Below are positions 56,491-64,000 of a DNA stretch of 64,000 nucleotides, one piece after another. Every line of letters starts with the position of its first letter. Position 1 is the first letter of the stretch. The DNA comes from Torulaspora globosa (lineage: Eukaryota > Ascomycota > Saccharomycetes > Saccharomycetales > Saccharomycetaceae): the NCBI RefSeq assembly GCF_014133895.1, contig NC_050734.1, positions 310,001 to 374,000 of the forward strand. Reading direction: 5' to 3'. The position numbers were made by a program, and so were the translations under genes. The notes under the pieces are model-generated. The model was not told the DNA's origin and did no database searches. It was given only the letters and a program-made list of their open reading frames with translations.

Positions 56491-56906
56491 CCTATCTGGC
56501 TGCCTTACTGATATGGTGTTCCTAAGGTGTGCTTCGTTAACTAGAGGTCCGAGCTCTTTAATTTCGTGCTTATCAAGACAGGCTTAAACTGCACAAACCG
56601 CAAGGGCAGGCCGCCATCGACGAGCTGATGGCGCAGCAATCTTGTGCGGATGCAATTGACCATTTTCCACTTTTCCTCGTCTTCGTAGCACAACTCTACG
56701 AGCCTCCAGCGCCGATATTCGAGCTGGCACAGGATTCGCTAGAGATTGGTCTGATATTGAAGTCTCGTCGTCTTCTAGATGCGAAAACCGCTTCTAGGTG
56801 ATCTCTGTGGCCTCTTTTGTGGTCTTTCACTTGGAAGCCTTTATATAGCTGCACAAGGCATCGGATGGCTAACTCATCCTTGTGCAAGAAGAGCTGAAAA
56901 CCAAGG
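56491..56906. promoter_or_regulatory. Divergent IMP2' / RRD1 intergenic region
   Basis: The 416-bp gap contains a TATATA at 56842-56847, 60 bp upstream of RRD1. Between them lies an ATG-started frame of 57 codons (56628-56801), listed separately because its composition looks coding. No tRNA or snoRNA signals are seen. Confidence 0.5.
56628..56801 (+). CDS. Possible 57-codon small ORF upstream of RRD1, unrecognised
   Basis: ATG at 56628 to TGA at 56799-56801. The peptide contains HFPLFLVFVAQLYEPPAP and LAQDSLEIGLILKSRRLLDA: a hydrophobic stretch followed by an amphipathic charged helix, with balanced amino-acid use. The same frame is open about 24 codons further upstream without an ATG. I recognise no family, and S. 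cerevisiae has no gene I know of between IMP2' and RRD1. It may be a lineage-specific small gene, a decayed gene remnant, or chance in G+C-rich DNA. It lies 106 bp before RRD1 and overlaps that promoter. Confidence 0.25.
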   Translation: MAQQSCADAIDHFPLFLVFVAQLYEPPAPIFELAQDSLEIGLILKSRRLLDAKTASR

Positions 56907-58097
56907 ATGGAGGCCGCTCCACACGTTGATATTGCTCGAACGGGATTCGAGAACCCGGTGAAATGCATCTTCGACAGCCAGGGTGTCCAAGAGTTCCAGC
57001 ACTCAGTGGCTATCGAGAGGCTGAAGTACTTTCTGGTCAAGTATGCTCATATGGTCAACAGACAAAGGATTGAGCGTGGCCCATGCGGCATAGAGCTGGT
57101 TGATAGGTTTGTGGCGCTGCTGCAGGGGCTCTCGCGGCTGGTTGACGAGACGCCAGCACTCCCAGGGCCCAGAAGGTACGGGAACCTAGCGTGCAGGGAT
57201 TGGCATCAGAAGTTGCAGTCGAACCTCTCAAACCTGTGGCAGGAACTGCTGCCCAAGGAGTACCATGGGGCTGTACCGGAGCTGAACTACTACCTGGGCA
57301 ACAGTTTCGGCTCGTCTACGAGGCTGGACTACGGGACAGGCCACGAGCTGTCGTTTCTAGCAGTGGTCGGGGCCCTTGACATGCTCGGGCTCTGGACCAG
57401 CGAGTTCAGTGGCAGAGAGGTGCTGCTGATCTTCGACACCTATTACCAGTTAGTGAGGAAATTGATCACCGCTTACACATTGGAGCCTGCAGGATCGCAC
57501 GGAGTATGGGGGCTGGATGACCACTTCCACATTGCCTATATCTACGGTAGCTCGCAATGGAGCAACGACCCCAATGCTCCTATGTTGCCACGGGATATCA
57601 CTAACCGCACGATGGTGGAGAAATTCGCAGACACGAATCTGTATTGTCAAGCGATCAGCTTCATCTATCAGGTCAAGTCGGGACCCTTTGCCGAAAACTC
57701 TTCGATGCTCTACGATATTGCCACCACGGTGCATACATGGTCCAAGGTGCACTCAGGATTGCTGAAGATGTACTACGTCGAAGTGCTAAACAAATTTCCG
57801 GTGATACAGCATTTTTGGTTTGGAACAGGATTATATCCGTGGATCAACGCAAAGACCGGTCAGAAACTGCCCATATATGAGAGTGCTGAAACGAAGAACG
57901 AGATGTTTGCGCCAAGTGTCGCAACTGGCGTAGCAGCCATCTCAATGTGCCATCTACCAGGACACTCGATCCCGCATGCTAAATTAGCTCACGGTAGATA
58001 TTCGCCAGTACGTGGCATGATGGCACCACCAAGCACCGTACCAACCAATAGTTGTTCCAAGATGAGGAATTCTACGAGAAACGAAAGACATGATTGA
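56907..58097 (+). CDS. RRD1: RRD1, PP2A phosphatase activator (PTPA family peptidyl-prolyl isomerase)
   Basis: Rrd1 helps load metal and assemble active PP2A-type phosphatases (Sit4, Pph) and confers rapamycin response. The 396 residues (yeast 393) are all-helical with PTPA signatures: GNLACRDWHQKLQ, PELNYYLGNSFGSSTRLDYGTGHELSF, and GSHGVWGLDDHFHIAYIYGSSQ. The position next to IMP2' matches YIL153W. The 3' end is only 64 bp from the convergent PCK1 stop. RRD2 is the family alternative, but its neighbourhood differs. Confidence 0.94.
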   Translation: MEAAPHVDIARTGFENPVKCIFDSQGVQEFQHSVAIERLKYFLVKYAHMVNRQRIERGPCGIELVDRFVALLQGLSRLVDETPALPGPRRYGNLACRDWHQKLQSNLSNLWQELLPKEYHGAVPELNYYLGNSFGSSTRLDYGTGHELSFLAVVGALDMLGLWTSEFSGREVLLIFDTYYQLVRKLITAYTLEPAGSHGVWGLDDHFHIAYIYGSSQWSNDPNAPMLPRDITNRTMVEKFADTNLYCQAISFIYQVKSGPFAENSSMLYDIATTVHTWSKVHSGLLKMYYVEVLNKFPVIQHFWFGTGLYPWINAKTGQKLPIYESAETKNEMFAPSVATGVAAISMCHLPGHSIPHAKLAHGRYSPVRGMMAPPSTVPTNSCSKMRNSTRNERHD

Positions 58098-58161
58098 ACA
58101 AATTTCTGAGTTATTGCCATATGGAATATATATAGATGTGTATGTTGAAGTTAAAAAACGG

Positions 58162-59808
58162 TTATACTTGAGGACCTGCTGCCAGAACTTCTGGAGTGGC
58201 TTTGTCTTGGTAGGTCTTAAAATTTTCCACAAACAATTGTGCCAAGTTCTTGACTGCGGACAGGTACTTGGCTTCGCCGCCGACCCAGTTCTTAGATGGA
58301 TTCAGCAATCCAGATGGAACACCGCTGACCTTTGTAGGAATCTGTAAGTTGAAAATGGGTAGACTCTCATACGATTCCTTGGCAAGAGAACCGTCGTGAA
58401 TGGCATCCAGGATGGCTCTTGTGTATTTCAAAGGACAACGGTTACCGCCAGCTACGTATGAAGAACCGGTCCAGCCGGTGTTGATCAACCAAGCATTGGC
58501 TCTATGTTCTGACATCTTCTTGGCCAACATTGTTGCATATTTCATAGGATGTAGCGCTAGGAAAGGTTGGCCAAAGCATGAAGAGAAAGTAGCCTCAGGT
58601 TCAGTGACACCTTGCTCGGTTCCTGCCATCTTGGAAGTGTAGCCTGAAATGAAATGGTACATGACCTGCTCCGGAGTCAATTTCGACACTGGTGGCAACA
58701 CACCGGAAGCGTCACAGGTCAATAGGATCAAGTTTTGTGGATGAGCATCCGCTAGGCAAGGAATCTTGGCACTGGGGATGTAATCGATTGGGTAAGCACA
58801 TCTTGTGTTTTCAGTGATGGAAGAATCAAAATAATCCACATCACGAGTCTTTGGATCATAGACCACGTTCTCCAAGATCGCACCGAATTTAATAGCGTCG
58901 AAGATCTCTGGTTCCTTTTCTGCCGTTAACCCAATCGTCTTTGCGTAACAACCGCCTTCGATATTGAAGACACCATGATCGGACCAACAATGTTCGTCAT
59001 CGCCGATTAGTTTACGATGAGGATCGGCTGACAAAGTAGTCTTACCGGTACCACTCAGACCAAAGAATAAACTAACATCATTCTTTTCAATACCTTGGTT
59101 AGCGGATGAATGCAAAGTAAGCACGTTGTGGTGAACAGGCATCAAATAAAACATAACGGTAAAGATACCCTTCTTCATCTCACCGGCGTATTCTGTACCA
59201 AGAATGATCATCTCCATAGCTTTGAAATTAATCTCAATGGTAGTCTTGGAAGACATGCCTTCCGTGTGTAGGTTAGCAGGAAATTGACCAGCGTTCCAAA
59301 CCGTGAAATCAGGCTCTCCAAAATGAGCCAGTTCTTCCTCGGTTGGTCTGATCAACATGTTGGTCATAAACAATGCGTGGTACGCTCTGGCACATACAAC
59401 ACGCACTTTAATCCTGTAACGAGGATCCCAACCGGCAAATGCATCCACAATGTAGAGATGATCTCTGGTTCTCAAATAATCAGCTGCTCTTTCACGGTTA
59501 ATCGACCAAGTCTTTTCAGAACACGGTTTATTCACTGGGCCCCACCAAATGTTGTTCTTTGACGTTTCTTCCTCAATAATGCGCTTATCACGAGGTGAAC
59601 GACCGGTCTTTTCTCCAGAGTACGCAATCAAAGCACCACTCGAAGAGATAGTCGTCTTCTTCTCCCCAAGCGCATCTTCATACAAGATAGCCGCTGGAGC
59701 ATTACGTCTAATCGTAATCACTTCGTTGCTCAGACTCAATTCGTGTCTAATTTTTTGCTCAACCTGAGCAGCATCAGTAATCGGCTGTGACATTTTGGAA
59801 GGCGACAT
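58162..59808 (-). CDS. PCK1: PCK1, ATP-dependent phosphoenolpyruvate carboxykinase
   Basis: Pck1 converts oxaloacetate to phosphoenolpyruvate, the committed step of cytosolic gluconeogenesis. The 548 residues show the kinase-1a loop [14 protein letters not shown] with Lys256, the metal-binding [22 protein letters not shown], the substrate block GRSPRDKRI and the adenine-side region [11 protein letters not shown]. All expected residues are present. The promoter carries a perfect inverted pair of carbon-source response elements. In S. cerevisiae PCK1 (YKR097W) sits by ESL2 (YKR096W), and here it is inserted between RRD1 and the YIL152W-like gene, the expected unduplicated order. Confidence 0.98.
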   Translation of the reverse strand: MSPSKMSQPITDAAQVEQKIRHELSLSNEVITIRRNAPAAILYEDALGEKKTTISSSGALIAYSGEKTGRSPRDKRIIEEETSKNNIWWGPVNKPCSEKTWSINRERAADYLRTRDHLYIVDAFAGWDPRYRIKVRVVCARAYHALFMTNMLIRPTEEELAHFGEPDFTVWNAGQFPANLHTEGMSSKTTIEINFKAMEMIILGTEYAGEMKKGIFTVMFYLMPVHHNVLTLHSSANQGIEKNDVSLFFGLSGTGKTTLSADPHRKLIGDDEHCWSDHGVFNIEGGCYAKTIGLTAEKEPEIFDAIKFGAILENVVYDPKTRDVDYFDSSITENTRCAYPIDYIPSAKIPCLADAHPQNLILLTCDASGVLPPVSKLTPEQVMYHFISGYTSKMAGTEQGVTEPEATFSSCFGQPFLALHPMKYATMLAKKMSEHRANAWLINTGWTGSSYVAGGNRCPLKYTRAILDAIHDGSLAKESYESLPIFNLQIPTKVSGVPSGLLNPSKNWVGGEAKYLSAVKNLAQLFVENFKTYQDKATPEVLAAGPQV

Positions 59809-59929
59809 TTCAGATGGTTGAATTTTTTAAGACTAAACTCGCGTTTTTTATTCTTTATTGTTTGTGACCAGAGATCCAAGCGATAGAAATAAACCAGACG
59901 ATTGGTAACAACTGGGACAATTCAACTGC

Positions 59930-59937
59930 CTTATATA
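59930..59937 (-). promoter_or_regulatory. TATA box of PCK1
   Basis: The minus strand reads TATATAAG, 122 bp upstream of the PCK1 ATG. Confidence 0.7.
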
Positions 59938-60230
59938 CTTTTCACACACTTCAATCCAGAGAAACAAACCGCCGAGCAGCTTTATTGGCAAGCAATCTAG
60001 TGGTCGACCGAACAAGCTTTCGCTAGCAGCGTACAAAGGTAACGCCGGACCTTAGGTTGGCACACAGTAAAGCCCTGCTTTGTCGCATCGCCGGGAGCGA
60101 CTGGAAATTCGAGAAGGAAAATAAAAATGGTGCACAGCCGTGCGAGAATCTGCGGTTGATCGCACTCCGATCGGAATTTTTCGGGCGATGCGAATGTCCG
60201 GCCTTCGGGAAGTCTCGGACATGTAGCATC

Positions 60231-60257
60231 CCATTGGACCGAAAATCGGTCCAATGG
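60231..60257. promoter_or_regulatory. Perfect inverted pair of carbon-source response elements (Cat8/Sip4 sites) upstream of PCK1
   Basis: CCATTGGACCGA and TCGGTCCAATGG face each other across AAA, a perfect 27-bp palindrome. With the flanking base each half fits the CSRE consensus YCCRTTNRNCCG exactly. CSREs bind the zinc-cluster activators Cat8 and Sip4 when glucose is absent and are known in the PCK1 promoter of S. cerevisiae. The pair is 423-449 bp upstream of PCK1. Confidence 0.85.
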
Positions 60258-60429
60258 AGAAGATCCTCCATTGAAGCGAGACCGCTCCCCTTTGTTACCC
60301 GCACAAGCATGGAGACAAATCTCGGTTCGACGCTTCTAGTAAGTCTTCTTGACTAACAAACAACAAATAATAATAACACATGAAGGGAAGGCCAGTCTCG
60401 CTAATGGCTGGGCGGCTATTTCGGCGGCT

Positions 60430-61044
60430 ATGAGAAAAAGAGGGTTCACCATATATTCGGATAATAGCGGTAATGGCGTAGTTTCAAAGAAAGCACCGTT
60501 GGGAACATTGGCGACTGCTTGGGCGGCTCCCGCCACAAGGAAACCCTTGATGGCAACAGACGTGAATGTCTCATCAATATTTTGCAATGATTCAAAGAAA
60601 GTGCTCTCTAAAGATGCTGTGAAAGTGAATGGTAAAAGTGATGGTTCCATTACCTCGATGCAATCGGTCCTGGAGACCGCCAAAACTGTGCCGTCGTACG
60701 AAGCGACGCGATGTGCAGGTGTTACGAGAGTAGTTGCACGTGACTCATCAAGCGATTTACAGCGAGCAGTGGCTAGCGGCGTAGCGAGACTCAATAGTCG
60801 GCTTCGAGTGTCTGGGAACGTTGGGTTTGATCAATTGGTCGAATTCCAGGAGTTGATGATGTTGTCGGCGCACGAGTTGCTTGTTGTGGTCGACGAGTCT
60901 CGCTCGCTGGTGCTCCACAGTAAGAGCGCGCTGAGCGCGCAGCGAGTGGATCGCTTTGCGTCGATGAAGTTGGCTTTAAATTCACAATGCTATTATGTAC
61001 TTTACAATGACGTGTATTGGTATATGCGATGGAAGTTTTTTTAG
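60430..61044 (+). CDS. YIL152W-like protein of unknown function
   Basis: The assignment is by position, between the RRD1/PCK1 group and ESL1/ESL2, where S. cerevisiae has YIL152W (about 235 residues, unknown function). From the first ATG at 60430 there are 204 residues; the frame is open upstream to 60349 without an ATG. The sequence is Ser/Ala/Val-rich with no domain I recognise. The last 65 residues (FQELMMLSAHELLVVVDESRSLVLHS and QCYYVLYNDVYWYMRWKFF) look like a folded, hydrophobic end. The stop codon overlaps that of the convergent ESL gene by 3 bases. Confidence 0.6.
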   Translation: MRKRGFTIYSDNSGNGVVSKKAPLGTLATAWAAPATRKPLMATDVNVSSIFCNDSKKVLSKDAVKVNGKSDGSITSMQSVLETAKTVPSYEATRCAGVTRVVARDSSSDLQRAVASGVARLNSRLRVSGNVGFDQLVEFQELMMLSAHELLVVVDESRSLVLHSKSALSAQRVDRFASMKLALNSQCYYVLYNDVYWYMRWKFF

Positions 61045-64000
61045 TTTGTGCAGATTTTGTTGTTGTATCCGATTGCGTTTGTAATGGCAAAGACGAATTT
61101 GGTCGTGAAGGTGGTGATGCCGTGATCCTGCGCTTTCGCCCTCATGTTGGCGTCATCCGTGACCAGCACTACTTGCTGGAGGTTTGAGGTGTCGTGAGGT
61201 TGGGTTGGAGATAGCCTTTCCTGAGCTTTCCGGACGGCTTCAAAAACAAACTCGTCGACATGTGAGCGCCACGTAATCTGTTCTTCGAATTCCAGGTGTT
61301 CCTCGATATGTGTGGCTACGTTGCCCGTGAACCGTAGTGGGAGTATTCTGCCCTCAGCGTACAGCTGCCTCACCGTGATGACGGCCCTTGTGGCAGCCTC
61401 TACGACGTTTTCATCCTTGGATTTTCTCAGAAATCGCAGCTCTTGGAAAGTAGTGAGGCAAATGGCAAACTGCAGAACGTCGTTGGACGCAAGCTTGTAA
61501 ACATGTGCGAAATGTCTCAACCAAGTCGTGGCATCCAGCACAAAATGCGTGTCGCGCTGATTCATGCGGAAGGAGGTAAAGTCAAGTTTAAATTCGCCTG
61601 CAGTAACGCTCTGTTGCACACTTTGTTCAAATAATTTGCGCTCCGATAGGGCCTGTGTTGGAGGCCCAGTCTTGTCTTCATTTCGGGTCTCTTGTTTTTC
61701 TTCGCACCCGTTCGACGTGTATATCGATGAACTCACCAAATCTCCTGATCTATCGTAGCTGCTATAATCGAAAGCGGGTTTCCTATAACCTGGGTAATCG
61801 AAAATGCTCTCGTTCTCAATAACGCTTAAAGGCGGAGTGGCGGTCATATCGGCGTTGCTGTAACTGCTTTCCTCCATTCTCTCGATGGCATTGTGTAAAG
61901 CTGAGAAATCTGTCTCTGAAGATCGGGCGTCGTTCAATTTGAAACAGAAGGATTTGAGGAAATTGGCCGACAGTTCCTGGTGCCTACAATAGACCTGTGC
62001 ACTCGAGCTGGTAACAATCCTAAAGTTGAATCTCTGGGAGATCCCTTTGAAAAGATGGATTATGCGGAAAGCTCGCTTCCAGAACTTCTCAGCCCTTTCA
62101 TCCTCTTTGTCAAATCCAATCCCATCAATCGGTGCATCGAGAAACATATGATCCTTGATTCCAACGTTCTCATAACTGTCAACTTGCGGGCGATCCTTGT
62201 TGCAGATGACGTCAAACCAAAGTGTGCCCCAGCATTTCCAAACCTCTGGTAAGTCCTCATTCTCGTTAAAGTGCTCGACTAATTGTTCCAGATCTGTGCG
62301 GGGCGATTTAAAAATGGGAGAAATGGGTATCATATTATGAGCGTTGTCTAGCATGTAGGCCATCAAAACGTTCAAAAAGTTTACTATGGTATTCCAAGGG
62401 AAAATGCGATTAATAAATTCTGTCCAAAATTCACGACTTGCGCTGTCAGATATCCTCTCCACTCTGAGGGCGACGGCAATGATAAAATAAGCCCATGGCA
62501 GCAAATGGGGCAGTGCAACAACGATAGGACCTTCAAGGAACTTTCTCAAGACTATCATGCTGCAGTTCATACTAGTTTTGTTGAGGTACTTCAAGGAATA
62601 GATCCAAATGTCCAAAGATGGGGGAAATAACTGACACGATCTCAAAGAATCCAGATTATCAAAAAAATCCTGTTCTGACATTTCCTGCAAAAATGTCTCA
62701 CCTTCGTCCTCATCTATGGCCATTGTGCTTGAGGATTCAGAAACCGCAGAGGATTTTACTCTTCTTTTCTCTTTTTTGTCCTTCCTTTCCTTTAAGTTCT
62801 TCGGTAAATCGAACAGCAGTGCGAAAGGGTTTTTTGGGTCGCCAAAGCCTATCAACTGCAATATATGTGACTCCGCAAATGCCGGTGCATGACGGAAAAA
62901 ATACGTCAGTTGATCCTGATCCTGGCAAAACATTCTGCGAGTATCAAATATGTTTTTCTCGTTAGTGTCCAATCCAAACTTCTCACGAAAATAGAGTAAA
63001 ACAACCGGGTGTAAGTCTGCGCTTTGTAGAAAACTGGGCAATAGCATAACTTCGCTATGCTTCAAGTATTCAATGAGTAGGGCATTCCTGTGATTTCCAT
63101 TATTTCGCTCAACAAAGGCACGTTGATAGATGTTGTCTATTACCAGCTGCATATATTGTTGCGAGGGGATGAATGTATCTTGGCAAAAGACGCTCTTGCC
63201 CAAATTCACAAAGGCCTCCAACGTATTTTGCTGCACTGTCGACATATGGTAGTACAATTTGCCATGGCCATAAGTGTACTTCATAGCTTCAGTGTACCAA
63301 TATTCAGCACTTAATTTCCAATCTATGAAGCTTGATGGATAGAGAGCTATAGCCATTCGCGAGAGATCGCCCAGCCTTTGGTACCACGGAATTGCATATC
63401 TTGCGGGGATATCAGCCAGCATGTTTGATATGGAAATGAAAGCATGTGTGATGAACTGGGCGCACACTTCGGGGTCCATGAAATTGGAAAAATTCTTCAG
63501 TACGTCCAGGAAGGTTATTGTACCATATACCCACAAACGCCTTTCGATTCGGTATATTTCTACAATCTCCTGACCTATGACGAGATCCTGATCCGATTGA
63601 GATGGGAGGAGCGCAGAAGTTATGAATGCGATGTAGTTGTTGATAAGGTCCGAATTCACTCTATAGATTGCCCATAATTGTTTCAACTCGGTTGTTTGCG
63701 AATTGGTCAGTTGAGAGCAGCGCTCCTGCAATTCGATCTCTTGCTTAACAATGATTTTATAGATATCCTGCAATTTTTGTACAAGTGCCTGACTTGATTT
63801 CTTGTTCAGAACTGCCACCGAAGGAACGTTGCCTTTGTTGGGGTCGTCTTCTTCATTGTTATTGTTATTGTTGTTACTGTTGCTATCGCTGCCACTGCCA
63901 TTATGCTCTGTCCTCGTCTCGTTGTCATTGTCCTTCGAGTCCTCTTCCCCGTGATTTTTTCCTTCATCATTTTCGTTACCAAACGCTTCCGAGCTCTCGG
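61041..64000 (-). CDS. ESL2: ESL1/ESL2, EST1/SMG-like protein with PIN domain (5' truncated by window edge)
   Basis: The frame is open from the right edge of the window to TAA at 61041-61043; about 985 residues are visible and the start is beyond 64000. The visible N-terminal part is Asn/Asp/Ser-rich (an Asn-rich run at 63855-63880). It is followed by an EST1-type helical (14-3-3/TPR-like) domain with ELKQLWAIYRVNSDLINNYIAF and IPWYQRLGDLSRMAIALYPSSFIDWKLSAEYW, and then a C-terminal PIN-like domain in the last 180 residues (HFVLDATTWLRHF, VVLVTDDANMRAKAQDHGI). Yeast Esl1 (YIL151C) and Esl2 (YKR096W) are hEST1A/B-like proteins; this is their ancestor. Confidence 0.92.
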   Translation of the reverse strand, partial: ESSEAFGNENDEGKNHGEEDSKDNDNETRTEHNGSGSDSNSNNNNNNNEEDDPNKGNVPSVAVLNKKSSQALVQKLQDIYKIIVKQEIELQERCSQLTNSQTTELKQLWAIYRVNSDLINNYIAFITSALLPSQSDQDLVIGQEIVEIYRIERRLWVYGTITFLDVLKNFSNFMDPEVCAQFITHAFISISNMLADIPARYAIPWYQRLGDLSRMAIALYPSSFIDWKLSAEYWYTEAMKYTYGHGKLYYHMSTVQQNTLEAFVNLGKSVFCQDTFIPSQQYMQLVIDNIYQRAFVERNNGNHRNALLIEYLKHSEVMLLPSFLQSADLHPVVLLYFREKFGLDTNEKNIFDTRRMFCQDQDQLTYFFRHAPAFAESHILQLIGFGDPKNPFALLFDLPKNLKERKDKKEKRRVKSSAVSESSSTMAIDEDEGETFLQEMSEQDFFDNLDSLRSCQLFPPSLDIWIYSLKYLNKTSMNCSMIVLRKFLEGPIVVALPHLLPWAYFIIAVALRVERISDSASREFWTEFINRIFPWNTIVNFLNVLMAYMLDNAHNMIPISPIFKSPRTDLEQLVEHFNENEDLPEVWKCWGTLWFDVICNKDRPQVDSYENVGIKDHMFLDAPIDGIGFDKEDERAEKFWKRAFRIIHLFKGISQRFNFRIVTSSSAQVYCRHQELSANFLKSFCFKLNDARSSETDFSALHNAIERMEESSYSNADMTATPPLSVIENESIFDYPGYRKPAFDYSSYDRSGDLVSSSIYTSNGCEEKQETRNEDKTGPPTQALSERKLFEQSVQQSVTAGEFKLDFTSFRMNQRDTHFVLDATTWLRHFAHVYKLASNDVLQFAICLTTFQELRFLRKSKDENVVEAATRAVITVRQLYAEGRILPLRFTGNVATHIEEHLEFEEQITWRSHVDEFVFEAVRKAQERLSPTQPHDTSNLQQVVLVTDDANMRAKAQDHGITTFTTKFVFAITNAIGYNNKICTN

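Larger units (their letters stand above)
59809..60429. promoter_or_regulatory. Divergent PCK1 / YIL152W-like promoter
   Basis: The 621-bp region holds a PCK1 TATA box (59930-59937), the CSRE palindrome (60231-60257) and a third, one-mismatch CSRE (TCCATTGAAGCG at 60268-60279). The right gene's start is uncertain and might lie within this region. Confidence 0.65.

Noticed and set aside
62618..62965. Plus-strand frames inside the ESL gene (also 63444-63677)
   Set aside because: They are shadows of the long minus-strand frame, which carries EST1-type and PIN-type domains through the same region.

Overview
This is nuclear DNA of a budding yeast of the family Saccharomycetaceae. Genes are compact and apparently intronless, intergenic gaps are 50-800 bp, there is a divergent H2A/H2B pair, and almost every protein can be matched by recognition to a Saccharomyces cerevisiae protein of similar length. 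The gene order is the unduplicated (pre-whole-genome-duplication) order. Neighbours here are shared out between two chromosome segments in S. cerevisiae. This points to a non-WGD lineage such as Torulaspora, Zygosaccharomyces or Lachancea; I cannot decide the genus by reading. All names rest on protein recognition plus conserved order, not on a database search.

Layout. (1) 1-20 kb interleaves YDL197-YDL206 and YDR228-YDR235: end of a YDL206W-type cation exchanger, PRP42, HEM3, LYS4, RTN1/RTN2, HEM1, ACK1, COX20, IVY1, MRPL11, TRM8, MGT1, YDL199C-like transporter, GGC1. (2) 20-29 kb: PCF11, an ASF2-like coiled-coil gene, SIR4, ADK1. (3) 29-53 kb interleaves YLR219-YLR226 with YDR219-YDR225: MSC3, HTA1-HTB1, CCC1, RSA3, UTP13, IFH1, UCC1 (F-box, with a possible frameshift), a YLR225C/YDR222W gene, GTB1, MFB1 (second F-box gene), BUR2, then the DOA4/UBP5 deubiquitinase. 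(4) 53-64 kb interleaves YIL151-YIL155 with YKR096-YKR097: GUT2, IMP2', RRD1, PCK1, a YIL152W-like gene and an ESL1/ESL2 gene running off the right edge.

Shared themes are mitochondrial and respiratory metabolism (HEM1, HEM3, COX20, MRPL11, GGC1, GUT2, PCK1), ribosome biogenesis control (TRM8, RSA3, UTP13, IFH1; three of them carry an RRPE-PAC promoter pair) and chromatin (histones, SIR4, ASF2). Readable control sites include a perfect inverted pair of carbon-source elements upstream of PCK1, a Lys14 site upstream of LYS4, a duplicated CCAAT unit upstream of HEM1, and Spt10-type elements plus an unexplained three-copy inverted motif between the histone genes.

I found no mobile elements, tRNA genes, rRNA, CRISPR arrays or centromere, and no convincing new multi-gene system. 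The most unusual items are the apparent +1 frameshift at the end of UCC1, the histone-promoter motif triplet, the PCK1 palindrome, and a 57-codon unlisted ORF upstream of RRD1. Where the longest open frame begins at a non-ATG codon I give the first ATG that fits the family length.
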